64,000 nt of DNA from Pseudonocardia parietis (GTDB taxonomy: Bacteria > Actinomycetota > Actinomycetes > Mycobacteriales > Pseudonocardiaceae). The DNA lies in the NCBI RefSeq assembly GCF_017876315.1, contig NZ_JAGINU010000001.1:558001-622000 (forward strand). The letters are read 5' to 3'. The notes under the pieces were generated by a model. It was given only the letters and a program-made list of their open reading frames with translations, made no database searches and was not told the DNA's origin. The number at the start of each line of letters is the position of its first letter. The first letter of the stretch is position 1. The translations under genes were made by a program, and so were the position numbers. Of the stretch, positions 52,518 through 60,118 are shown in pieces.

Positions 52518-52715
52518 TCAACGGTCCTCGCCGGCATCGTGCAGCAGCGGCTGGTCCACCCAGCCGCTGACATCGATACCGTGCCGCGACGCCATATCCA
52601 CCAGGTCGAGAAGCCGGGCATGCCGGAGCCGGACCTCATCCCACCGCTGCGACTGCAACGCCGCTCGCAGCTCACCCTGCACCCCGTCGATCTGCATACG
52701 CAGCTCGTCACGCAT
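52518..52715 (-). CDS. Small hypothetical protein
   Basis: 65 residues, helical and charged (MRDELRMQIDGVQGELRAALQSQRWDEVRLRHARLLDLVDMASRHG). It has no recognised domain; a short coiled coil is likely. ATG at 52715 has GGAG 8 bases upstream and overlaps the 3' end of the upstream ORF by eight bases, so the two look like an operon. Confidence 0.5.
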   Translation of the reverse strand: MRDELRMQIDGVQGELRAALQSQRWDEVRLRHARLLDLVDMASRHGIDVSGWVDQPLLHDAGEDR

Positions 52716-53346
52716 CGTTCCGCTCCCCTCCTCGACCGATCGGGCCCGGCCAGGCAACATCAAGACCTGTCGAGTCCGACAATCGCGCGCGAGCAGACGT
52801 CGCGAGACTGTCCCCCCGCTTCTCCTCTGGCCGGGGCGCTCTCGCGGTGATCCTCGCAGCCGGGTTCATCGACAGGCCCGGCTGCAGGACACCCTCGTCG
52901 TCGGTGCGCTCCTGCGTCACCGCGAGGAGCATCGTCAAGATCCGGCGGTCGTCGTCGCGCAGCGCTTGGCGAGTCCGTGCCGGGGCAGCACTCGACCGCC
53001 GCGCCCGCTCCCGACGACACAGGAATGCCCCGTTCGGCTCGACCCCGTAGTCGCGGACCCGGCGCCGCAGTCGCAGTAGCGAGAGTTCGTCGTCGATCTC
53101 CGCGGCCTCGACTGCCCGGCTCAAGTAGATCTCGGGCACGCCGAGGTACCCGGCCACGATCCGACACAGCTCCCCGTCTGCGGACCCCTGGCGCTGTCGG
53201 CTCAGCGCACCCGCTCGCGCACGTCCATCTCGCCGAGCTGTCGCCGAGCACAGTGAGGAACGCCTCCCCGCGCGAGGCAGCGAGACTCCACATTGCGCCC
53301 ACCTCCCCGCCTCCGGGTAGCGGATCCGCGCGTCCTCATCCAGCAA
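52708..53346 (-). CDS. Degenerate XRE-like regulator, C-terminal part (possible pseudogene)
   Basis: 212 residues in the open frame, but only the segment ELCRIVAGYLGVPEIYLSRAVEAAEIDDELSLLRLRRRVRDYGVE resembles the second half of actinobacterial XRE-type (helix-turn-helix plus linker) regulators. A plausible N-terminal part (ARRQLGEMDVRERVR) lies in another frame directly before it, which suggests a frameshift. The downstream small ORF overlaps its stop, which argues that the region is still translated. The call is uncertain; operator site 6 is upstream. Confidence 0.35.
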   Translation of the reverse strand: MLDEDARIRYPEAGRWAQCGVSLPRAGRRSSLCSATARRDGRARAGALSRQRQGSADGELCRIVAGYLGVPEIYLSRAVEAAEIDDELSLLRLRRRVRDYGVEPNGAFLCRRERARRSSAAPARTRQALRDDDRRILTMLLAVTQERTDDEGVLQPGLSMNPAARITARAPRPEEKRGDSLATSARARLSDSTGLDVAWPGPIGRGGERNDA

Positions 53347-53370
53347 ACCGGCTACACTCAGGCTTCAGAG

Positions 53371-53402
53371 TTAATGATGTTTGCACTTGCCCAAGTTCGC
53401 AA
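53371..53402. promoter_or_regulatory. Operator site 6 (double)
   Basis: Two adjacent copies: TTAATGATGTTTGCAC (53371-53386) and the perfect TTGCCCAAGTTCGCAA (53387-53402). They abut without a spacer, so the pair spans 32 bases, three helical turns, between the degenerate regulator (minus) and a small membrane protein (plus). Confidence 0.6.
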
Positions 53403-53624
53403 GTCTGAGTTGGGAGCTGCGCAGCGGGCTATTCGACGCCAGAGATCAAGCTCGAGCAGACAAGTGGATGAGAATCGGCGCCGCCCGGATGACACGACGT
53501 GACAAGTCCCAGGTCAGCGGCCCGCGCGATGACAGGAGCGACGAGAATCGACATGACCTACGGGGTTGGCCTCGAGGACTCTCCGCAGCGAGACGGAGCG
53601 CGACATGCCGACCGAGGGACCGGC

Positions 53625-53909
53625 ATGAAGCGGGCCCTGCGTCTGACGTTCTGGACCGTAGTCGCCGTGGTAGCCGCAGTCGCGCCATGGTGGGTCATCC
53701 GTGGCGCCGGGCCGCTCGCCGACTGGACCGGGCACTCCCCCGACCTGATCTGGGCGGTCGCGGCGCTACTCGCGCTGCCGCTGCTGGGGGCAGCCATGAC
53801 CATCTACGACCAGTTCCCTGCCCGACCCTGCAGCACCCGATCACCACAGCCGAACCGACGGCGGGGCAGACCTGAGCACAGTGACCCGGACCCGGAGCCC
53901 AGCCGTTGA
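53625..53909 (+). CDS. Small two-TM membrane protein
   Basis: 94 residues. Two hydrophobic segments (LTFWTVVAVVAAVAPWWVI and LIWAVAALLALPLLGAAM) are followed by a basic, Pro-rich tail. No family is recognised. ATG at 53625 is chosen for the GAGGGACC upstream; a longer reading from 53499 would add 42 residues without similarity. Confidence 0.45.
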   Translation: MKRALRLTFWTVVAVVAAVAPWWVIRGAGPLADWTGHSPDLIWAVAALLALPLLGAAMTIYDQFPARPCSTRSPQPNRRRGRPEHSDPDPEPSR

Positions 53910-54122
53910 CATGGAGTCTCAGGCTGACCCCTGGAGTGCCAGGGCTCGATTATGTAGGCCAGGGTCGCGAGAGGCGTCGCGGACAAGGCTCCAGCCGACT
54001 GCCAATGCAGGTCCGGACACGGAGCTGTCAAGGTGTCGCGGACACCGGACGTTCGCCCAGCTCGAGTGCTCAAGATCGCGCGGAACCTACAAGCGAAGCT
54101 GACGGGCGGTGGCGGGCGGGAG
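53910..54122. other. Non-coding stretch with short repeats, possible mobile-element remnant
   Basis: No gene supported. It carries the palindromes CCCTGG-AGTG-CCAGGG and GGTGTC-GCG-GACACC, and GTCGCGGACA occurs twice about 60 bases apart. Clusters like this often mark the worn ends of insertion sequences, but no transposase fragment is recognisable. Confidence 0.3.
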
Positions 54123-54893
54123 TCACCCCCGCCACTGACGGTCGCCGAGCAGCGCCGCTTCGGCGCCGCCGTCGGCGAAGATCACTTGACCGGTGACGAA
54201 GCGGTTCTCCGGGCCCGCCAGCCAGCTGATGAGGTGACCGACCCACTCCGGTCGCCCCGGGAAGCCGCCGAGGGGCTGCGGTGCGGCCGCCTCGACACCG
54301 GCCCGCACCTCGTCGTCGGTGAGGAGCCAGGCGGCAGCGGGGGTGTCCACGACGCCGGGGGCGACCGCGTTGAGCGGGATGCCGGCGCCGGCCCAGCCGG
54401 GCGTCGGGGCCGTCCGTCGTACCCACCCGTTCAGCGCGCGTTTGGCGATGCCGTAGGCGGAGTCGCGCAGCGAGGGTTCGGCGGCCACCAGGGCGGTCGC
54501 GGCGGCTTCGTCGCCGTCCGCGCAGGCCTGCAGGACCCGTTCGTCCGCGGGTGCCAACGACGATGTCGAGGACACGGCGACGGCCCGTGGAGCTTCGCTG
54601 CGGGCCAGCAGGGGGCGCAGCCCTTCGAGCGTTGCGACCGCGCCGAAGTAGTTCGTCTCGAGAAGCCCGGTCCGGCCACCGCCTGCTATCGCCAGCACCG
54701 CATCGATGTGGCCCCACGTCGCCACCTGAGCGACCAGCGACCGGCGGCCGGCAGGGGTCGACAGATCGGCGATGACGTCGGCGTCGCTCAGGTCGCAGCC
54801 GATGACCGTGGCGCCGTGCTCACGAAGGATCGATGCGGTGGCGGCGCCGATTCCCGACGCCGATCCGGTCACGACGTACCTGCGCCGGCTCAC
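54123..54893 (-). CDS. Short-chain dehydrogenase (hydroxysteroid dehydrogenase-like)
   Basis: 256 residues with TGSASGIGAATASIL, CDLSDADVIADLSTPAGR, SSTSSLAP, the catalytic YGIAKRAL and PGVVDTPAAAWLL. The overall layout (CDL.DADV.ADLST..GR) matches the 3-alpha-hydroxysteroid dehydrogenase/carbonyl reductase group of SDRs. It overlaps the upstream membrane-protein gene by four bases and is likely co-controlled by the TetR regulator upstream. Confidence 0.85.
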   Translation of the reverse strand: MSRRRYVVTGSASGIGAATASILREHGATVIGCDLSDADVIADLSTPAGRRSLVAQVATWGHIDAVLAIAGGGRTGLLETNYFGAVATLEGLRPLLARSEAPRAVAVSSTSSLAPADERVLQACADGDEAAATALVAAEPSLRDSAYGIAKRALNGWVRRTAPTPGWAGAGIPLNAVAPGVVDTPAAAWLLTDDEVRAGVEAAAPQPLGGFPGRPEWVGHLISWLAGPENRFVTGQVIFADGGAEAALLGDRQWRG

Positions 54894-55585
54894 CGGTCGT
54901 CCTCGGCGGGGCGGTCGTCGACAGGTTCGTCCCGCAGGTGCGGTACGCCGCTGCGCCTGAAGTACACCTGGCTGATCACCTCGGCGAGGACGATCAGCGC
55001 CACGAGCTTGAGCGCACCGATCAGCGGGACGCTGTCGATCGGCATCGTGTAGGCCAGCACCACCGTGCTCACGGCGTCCAGCAGCAACGCGCCGCCCCAG
55101 ATCGTCGTGGCCACCTGTACGACCCGCCGAAAGGCCGGTGTGTCATGCCACGCGGTGTTGATCTGCTCGTGCAACGTGCTGCCGGTGAAGGTTCGCAGGG
55201 CGTACAGGTGGTACGGCGTCCGTGGGAGCGTCAGCAGGATCCAGATGCCCACCACCGCGGTGATCCAGCCGTCGCGCGCCAGCAGTGTCCTCGGACTGCC
55301 GGACAGGAACGACAACCCGACGCTGAGAAGCAGGGCGGTCACGACGAGGCCGGCGAGCATGTCGATCCGCCGCTTCGTGATCACCGAGTGGACCGCTTTG
55401 GCCGCCGGTGCGACCAGGCCCAGCAACAGGGCCGTCCACTGGTCGACGCCGGCCGTCCGCAGCCCGTAGAACACCACGATCGGTGCCACCGCGTTGATCA
55501 GCAGGCTCACGACGATCTCGCGTTGCGGGCTGGGCGGGCCGGCGGTCGTTGCCGGGCTCACTGCCGGGGCGCAGGACGGGTTCAT
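54890..55585 (-). CDS. VC0807-like membrane protein
   Basis: 231 residues with six hydrophobic segments (SLLINAVAPIVVFYGL, WTALLLGLVAPAAKAV, GLVVTALLLSVGLSFL and others). The APIVVFYGLRTAGVDQWTALLLGLVAPAA pattern fits the VC0807-like family of unknown function. It is coupled to the SDR gene downstream (ATGA) and lies directly behind the twin palindromic operators. Confidence 0.7.
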   Translation of the reverse strand: MNPSCAPAVSPATTAGPPSPQREIVVSLLINAVAPIVVFYGLRTAGVDQWTALLLGLVAPAAKAVHSVITKRRIDMLAGLVVTALLLSVGLSFLSGSPRTLLARDGWITAVVGIWILLTLPRTPYHLYALRTFTGSTLHEQINTAWHDTPAFRRVVQVATTIWGGALLLDAVSTVVLAYTMPIDSVPLIGALKLVALIVLAEVISQVYFRRSGVPHLRDEPVDDRPAEDDR

Positions 55586-55619
55586 CGTCGCCCACCGGGG
55601 TCCTGGGGTCGCAGACTGG

Positions 55620-55654
55620 TGACCATGCGGTCAATAGTAGTGACCAGATGGTCA
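55620..55654. promoter_or_regulatory. Twin TetR-type operators
   Basis: Two 14-bp palindromes, TGACCATGCGGTCA (55620-55633) and TGACCAGATGGTCA (55641-55654), start 21 bases apart (two helical turns). Both share TGACC and GGTCA, and each is followed by a TAGT-like tail. They lie just upstream of the membrane-protein/SDR operon and downstream of the tetR stop. Confidence 0.75.
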
Positions 55655-55706
55655 TTAGTCGAGAGTGGCGGGCCCGCCGATCGGTGACCTCCGGTCCGGT
55701 GCGGCG

Positions 55707-56333
55707 TCAGCCCCCGGCTTGCATGCCGCTGAGCAGGATCTCCGCGAGCTCGGATGCATAGCCGCGGGGATCGACCTCGGGATGGTCCTCGAGGTACGCG
55801 AGCATGACGTCGATCGAGCCCTGGTAGGTGACCGCCATGACCCGGGCGTCGAAGTCACGCAGGCTGCCCTCGGCCTGGCCACGGCGGAACAGTCCCTCCT
55901 GCCCGAGGTAGGTCTCCTCGTAGAAGTCGACGACCGGCCGATCGGCACCGTCCGGCCGGTGAAGGTTGTGCACGATGCGGTTCAGCGCGGTGAGTTCGTC
56001 CCGATGGGTCAGGATCTGCGCGGCGGCCCGGCGCAGGGCGGCGCGGATGATGTCCGGTACGGGCTGATCCATGTCGAGGGTGTCGACGATGCCGCGCCGC
56101 ATGGTCTCCATCGTCGCCTTCGCCGTGGACGCCATCAGGTCGTCCTTGCCGGTGAAGTAGCGCCAGACCAACCCCTTGGCGACATCGGCGCGCGCGGCTA
56201 TCCGGGTCAGCGACGCGCCCTCGTAGCCGCGGTCGACGACCTCCTGGATCGCCGCCGTCATGATCTGCCTGCGCCGTTGGTCTTCACCGAGGCGTTGGCG
56301 CGGGCCGCGCGACGGGCGTGAGGTGGACGTCAT
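55707..56333 (-). CDS. TetR-family transcriptional regulator
   Basis: 208 residues. N-terminal helix-turn-helix RQIMTAAIQEVVDRGYEGASLTRIAARADVAKGLVWRYFTGKDDLM, followed by a helical ligand-binding domain. The twin palindromes just downstream are its probable operators, controlling the membrane-protein/SDR operon on the same strand. Confidence 0.9.
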   Translation of the reverse strand: MTSTSRPSRGPRQRLGEDQRRRQIMTAAIQEVVDRGYEGASLTRIAARADVAKGLVWRYFTGKDDLMASTAKATMETMRRGIVDTLDMDQPVPDIIRAALRRAAAQILTHRDELTALNRIVHNLHRPDGADRPVVDFYEETYLGQEGLFRRGQAEGSLRDFDARVMAVTYQGSIDVMLAYLEDHPEVDPRGYASELAEILLSGMQAGG

Positions 56334-56463
56334 GACAGTGCCGGCTCCGCCGCGAACATTGCATCCACGGCCAACACACTAGTAGCGTGTCGCCGCTAAA
56401 ACTATCGCTATCTGGTGTATGAGCCTCTCATCATGTTGCTCGTGTTGAGAGGATGCCCAGACG

Positions 56464-56934
56464 ATGGCTCGTCCGAAGGTGTTCACGATCGGCCTGTCGG
56501 CTGCTGATCGCGAGTTCCTGTCCAAGCTGACCGTGACCGGCACGCATCCGGCGCGGATGATCATCCGTGCTCGGGTACTGCTGGAGCTGGACGAGAACGT
56601 CGGCCCGGTGGACGCTCGGTCGATGGTCGCGGATCGGGTCGGGGTCTCCCAAAACACGGTCCGGTCGATCGCGAAACGGTTCGACGAGACCGACGGCGAC
56701 GTGCTGGCCACGATCGGCCGCAAGCCGCGTGAGACACCGCCGGTAGCGCCGATCGTGACCGGCGAGGTCGAGGCCCGGTTGATCGCACTGGCCTGCTCGA
56801 GCCCACCGCAGGGCTATACACGCTGGTCGCTGCGCTTGCTCGAGCGTCAGGTCGCCCTGGTCGCCGACCTGCCCGATCTGGATCACTCCACCATCGGCCG
56901 AGTGTTAAAAAAACGAAACTGCGTCCTCATCTGA
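56464..56934 (+). CDS. IS630 transposase, N-terminal frame (DNA-binding part)
   Basis: 156 residues with a helix-turn-helix domain ([25 protein letters not shown]). The frame ends shortly after an A7 run (56907-56913, TTAAAAAAAC). A -1 shift there continues into the catalytic frame to give a transposase of about 380 residues, as in other IS630 members that use programmed frameshifting. Confidence 0.85.
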   Translation: MARPKVFTIGLSAADREFLSKLTVTGTHPARMIIRARVLLELDENVGPVDARSMVADRVGVSQNTVRSIAKRFDETDGDVLATIGRKPRETPPVAPIVTGEVEARLIALACSSPPQGYTRWSLRLLERQVALVADLPDLDHSTIGRVLKKRNCVLI

Positions 56935-57605
56935 AGAAGTGCTGGACGATCCCACCGCACGCCAGCGCCGAGTTCGCCGCTCGGATGGAAGACGTCCTGG
57001 CTGTCTACGCCCGCCCCTATGACCCCCGCCGACCGGTGGTGTGCATGGACGAGAAGCCCTACCAGCTGCTAGGGCAGGTCCGCGAGCCGATCCCCGCCGA
57101 GCCCGGTCACGACCGCAAAGAGGACAGCGAGTACGTCCGCAACGGCACCTGCTCGATCTTCGTCTGGGCCGAACCCCTACGCGGCTGGCGCCGCGTCGAC
57201 GCTCAACCACGCCGAACCAAGATCGACTGGGCCCGTCAGGTGCAGCACCTGCTCACCCACGACTACCCCGACGCCGACACCGTCGTGCTGGTCATGGACA
57301 ACCTCAACACCCACGGAGTCGGCTCTCTCTACGAAGCGTTCGAACCCTCCACGGCCTTTGCCTTGGCACAACGACTGGAGATCCACCACACGCCCCGCCA
57401 CGGCTCCTGGCTCAACATCGCCGAGATCGAACTTTCAGCTCTCACCCGCCAGTGCCTCGACCGGCGCATCACCGACATCGACACCCTCAACACCGAACTC
57501 GCCGCCTGGCAAGACGCCACCAACACCGACCACCGTCAGGTCAACTGGCAATTCACCACCACCGACGCCCGCATCAAGCTCCGCCACCTCTACCCCAACA
57601 ATTAG
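56913..57605 (+). CDS. IS630 transposase, catalytic DDE frame
   Basis: Reading from the A7 slip site gives [35 protein letters not shown]..., then CMDEKPYQ (first Asp), [10 protein letters not shown] (second Asp) and [10 protein letters not shown] (Glu), the DDE triad. An isolated ATG at 56985 can be opened, but the fused product is more probable. Confidence 0.85.
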   Translation, partial: TKLRPHLKKCWTIPPHASAEFAARMEDVLAVYARPYDPRRPVVCMDEKPYQLLGQVREPIPAEPGHDRKEDSEYVRNGTCSIFVWAEPLRGWRRVDAQPRRTKIDWARQVQHLLTHDYPDADTVVLVMDNLNTHGVGSLYEAFEPSTAFALAQRLEIHHTPRHGSWLNIAEIELSALTRQCLDRRITDIDTLNTELAAWQDATNTDHRQVNWQFTTTDARIKLRHLYPNN

Positions 57606-57682
57606 ATGCGACGGTCTACTAGGTCCACCCCGTCGGTCGGCCGGGTAGGCGACCGGCCCGGTTCGCCTCCGGAGTCCGGGCT

Positions 57683-58042
57683 TCAGCCCGGGCCGTCCGG
57701 ATGGGTGAGGTCGTAGGCGCGGGCCAGCTTCCGGGGCACGACCATGCGCCAGGCGTCGACGACGAGCTCGCGGGCCTCGGCCGGGTCCAACGCCGCGAGG
57801 TCGGCACGGACCCAGTTGAAACGCATCTCCGCAGCCGACGGCAGCTGGAACTTGTGCGGCTCGCTCCCGACGAGTGCCGCCCGCTCCTCCCTGGGGAACG
57901 CGAAGCCCATCACGTCCTCGTCGAGGGAGAACGCCACGTACACGATCTGCTTGACGCGGAACCTCAACCCGCTGCGGACGTATGCCTCGTACGAGCGCTC
58001 CAGCTCGGTGCCCAGCAGCCGAACATCCCCGATCACCGCCAT
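57683..58042 (-). CDS. YjbR/MmcQ-like protein
   Basis: 119 residues. RFRVKQIVYVAFSLDEDVMGFAFPREERAALVGSEPHKFQLPSAAEMRFNWVRADLAALDPAEARELVVDAW matches the CyaY-like fold of YjbR/MmcQ proteins (F.v....e......R..Y...W...l....eEl..li..aw), function unclear. The N terminus is variable, and the start at 58042 is a compromise (58054 also possible). Confidence 0.6.
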   Translation of the reverse strand: MAVIGDVRLLGTELERSYEAYVRSGLRFRVKQIVYVAFSLDEDVMGFAFPREERAALVGSEPHKFQLPSAAEMRFNWVRADLAALDPAEARELVVDAWRMVVPRKLARAYDLTHPDGPG

Positions 58043-58328
58043 CTCCGGCCCCATTCGTCGGGACGTGGGACAGACCCCACTGCCCACCCGCCGTCCAGTA
58101 CCCGCCGCTCGATCCGCTCCGTCTCGACCAGCTCCGTCGGAATCCGCTTCTCGTGCGTCACGCAACACAAGGTCGACCGCGACGGCGGGCCGGAGTCATC
58201 GGTGTCGCGTTCGCCGGGCGAGACCGAGCACAGATGAGTTCGCCCCACCCCGGAGGTCTGACTCTCCGACGCCCGCAATCACCGACCGAAGGAGCAGCGA
58301 TGACACGCAACGACACGACGGCCGGCCC

Positions 58329-59225
58329 ATGACGACGGTCGAGGCCAACGGAGTCTCGCTCGGGGTCGAGCACTTCGGCGACGCGGCGGCGCCGCTCGTG
58401 CTGCTCGTGGGCGGCACGACCATGCTCTCCTGGTCCGAAGCGCTCTGCGAGACGCTCGCGCGCGGCGGACGTCATGTGGTCCGCTACGACCTGCGCGACT
58501 CGGGTGCGTCGACGACCCTCGATCCCGGTGCACCGGCGTACACGCTGCGCGATCTCGCAGCCGACGCCGCGGCGCTCGCCCGCGGGCTCGACGACCGGCC
58601 GGCGCACCTGGCGGGCACAGGCGTCGGCGGGATGGTCGCCCAGGTCGCCGCGCTCGACCACCCGGACGCGTTCTCGGCGCTCACCCTCGTCGGGACGCGG
58701 CCCGTCGCGCCGGGCCGGGTCGACCCCGACCTGCCCGATCATGACGCGGCGACGATGGAGCGACTGTTCACGCTCCCGATCCCCGACTGGTCCGACCGCG
58801 CGGCCGTGGCGGAGTTCGCCGCCACCGGCGCGGAGATCTTCGGCGACGACTCCGTCGCAGCGCGCGCGGTCGCCGAGCGCATCTGGGACCGCACACCGGG
58901 CACGGAGCCCGCGGTCCGGATGGCCAACCAACTGGGGACGGTGTTCGCCCAGCTCGACTGCACGCCGCGCTGGCGCGAGCGCCTGCCCGAGCTCGCGATA
59001 CCGACGCTCGTGGTGCACGGTCGCCGGGACCCGTTCTTCCCGGTCGGCAACGGCGAGGCGCTCGCACGCGAGATCCCCGGCGCGCGGCTGCTCGTCCTCG
59101 AACGCGCCGCGACCGCGATCCCCGATGCCTCCGCCGGTGCGGTCGCCTCGGCGATGCTCGATCCAGAGGCGATGCTCGACCCGGAGGCGATGCTCGATCC
59201 AGGTCAGCGCGTGCGGACGTCGTGA
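58329..59225 (+). CDS. Alpha/beta-hydrolase-fold protein lacking the nucleophile
   Basis: 298 residues. The fold is plain (PLVLLVGGTTMLSWSEAL, VVRYDLRDSGAS, HGRRDPFFPVGNGEAL), but the nucleophile elbow expected as GxSxG reads AGTGVGGMVAQ (Ser replaced by Gly), and the usual GHxLP histidine region reads AATAIPDA. Only the Asp of HGRRDPF is kept. It is therefore likely a non-hydrolytic binding or lyase-like derivative. The C terminus carries three tandem copies of AMLDPE. Start at 58329 gives the canonical N terminus (TTVEANGVSLGVEHFG). Confidence 0.75.
   Translation: MTTVEANGVSLGVEHFGDAAAPLVLLVGGTTMLSWSEALCETLARGGRHVVRYDLRDSGASTTLDPGAPAYTLRDLAADAAALARGLDDRPAHLAGTGVGGMVAQVAALDHPDAFSALTLVGTRPVAPGRVDPDLPDHDAATMERLFTLPIPDWSDRAAVAEFAATGAEIFGDDSVAARAVAERIWDRTPGTEPAVRMANQLGTVFAQLDCTPRWRERLPELAIPTLVVHGRRDPFFPVGNGEALAREIPGARLLVLERAATAIPDASAGAVASAMLDPEAMLDPEAMLDPGQRVRTS
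59151..59204 (+). repeat. Three 18-bp tandem repeats at the hydrolase 3' end
   Basis: GCGATGCTCGATCCAGAG, GCGATGCTCGACCCGGAG and GCGATGCTCGATCCAGGT follow one another and encode AMLDPE, AMLDPE and AMLDPG. They look like recent slippage duplications. Confidence 0.85.
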
Positions 59226-60118
59226 ACGGTGCCGTCGGTGATGGCCCGGAGTTTGTCCGGGTTGGCGATGGTGTGAACGGCGGCGATACGGGCCTCGTCG
59301 TCGAACACGAGGGTGACCGTGGCGATCACGCGGTCCGGCCCGCTGAACACCATGCCCGGGCCGCCGTTGATCTCCACGAGTGCGGCGTTCATGTCGGCAG
59401 GCGCGACACCCTGGTACGTGACGGTGCCGATGGCCGCGAACCAGGAGGCCACCGTGGAGGCTCCCACGACCGGATGCAGCGCCTGCCGGACCTTGCCGCC
59501 ACCGTCGGTCCACAGGGTGACGTCCGGGGCCAGTAGCTCCATCAGGGTGTTGATATCGCCCCCGGTCGCGGCGGCGAAGAACTGCTCCGCCGCCTCGCGC
59601 TGCCGCGACCGGTCAGCGGTGAAGCGTGGCCGGCGGGCCTGCACGTGCTCGCGGGCGCGGTGCGCGGCCTGGCGCACCGCGGCCTCGGAGCGCTCCACCG
59701 CCGCCCCGATCTCGGCGTGGCTGAAGGCGAAGACCTCCTTCAGCACGAACACCGCGCGCTCGAGTGGACTCAGCGTCTCCAGCACCACCAGCATCGCCAT
59801 CGACACCGACTCGGCGTTCGTGATGTCCTCGCCGGTGTCGCCGCTGGTGAGGATGGGCTCCGGGAGCCACGGCCCGACGTAGGTCTCGCGCTGGTGCCGG
59901 GTGGAGCGCAGCCGTTCCATCGCCAGGTTCGACACGATCCGCGCCAGATACGCCTTGGGATCGGCCACCTGCGAGCGGTCGGCGGCCGACCACTTGATCC
60001 AGGCGTCCTGGACCGCGTCCTCGGCATCGGCGGCACTGCCGAGGACCCGGTAGGCCACCGAGAACATCAGGTTGCGATGCGTGGTGAAGGCCTGCTGGTC
60101 CGGGTCCGGGCGGGTCAT
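59204..60118 (-). CDS. sigJ: SigJ-type ECF sigma factor with SnoaL-like C-terminal domain
   Basis: 304 residues. Sigma2 (FSVAYRVLGSAADAEDAVQDAWIKW), sigma4 (LSPLERAVFVLKEVFAFSHAEIGAAVERSEAAVRQAAHRAREHV), then a SnoaL/NTF2-like domain (EAAEQFFAAATGGDINTLMELLAPDVTLWTDGGGK), the ECF41/SigJ layout in which the C-terminal domain modulates activity (family knowledge). ECF41 sigma factors often control a neighbouring oxidoreductase; here an oxidoreductase gene is translationally coupled (60115-60118, ATGA). Confidence 0.9.
   Translation of the reverse strand: MTRPDPDQQAFTTHRNLMFSVAYRVLGSAADAEDAVQDAWIKWSAADRSQVADPKAYLARIVSNLAMERLRSTRHQRETYVGPWLPEPILTSGDTGEDITNAESVSMAMLVVLETLSPLERAVFVLKEVFAFSHAEIGAAVERSEAAVRQAAHRAREHVQARRPRFTADRSRQREAAEQFFAAATGGDINTLMELLAPDVTLWTDGGGKVRQALHPVVGASTVASWFAAIGTVTYQGVAPADMNAALVEINGGPGMVFSGPDRVIATVTLVFDDEARIAAVHTIANPDKLRAITDGTVHDVRTR

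Larger units (their letters stand above)
56382..57619 (+). mobile_element. IS630-family insertion sequence, apparently intact
   Basis: 1238 bp bounded by TA (56380-56381 and 57620-57621), the target duplication of the family. The ends form an imperfect inverted repeat, GTAGCGTGTCGCCGCTAA on the left and GTAGACCGTCGCATCTAA read inwards on the right. Two overlapping transposase frames fill the element. Insertion is between the tetR gene and a yjbR-like gene and appears to have broken no gene. Confidence 0.88.

Noticed and set aside
53381..53875. Plus-strand ORF overlapping the small membrane protein
   Set aside because: It is an Arg-rich shadow frame, and the overlapping frame at 53625 has clear membrane segments.
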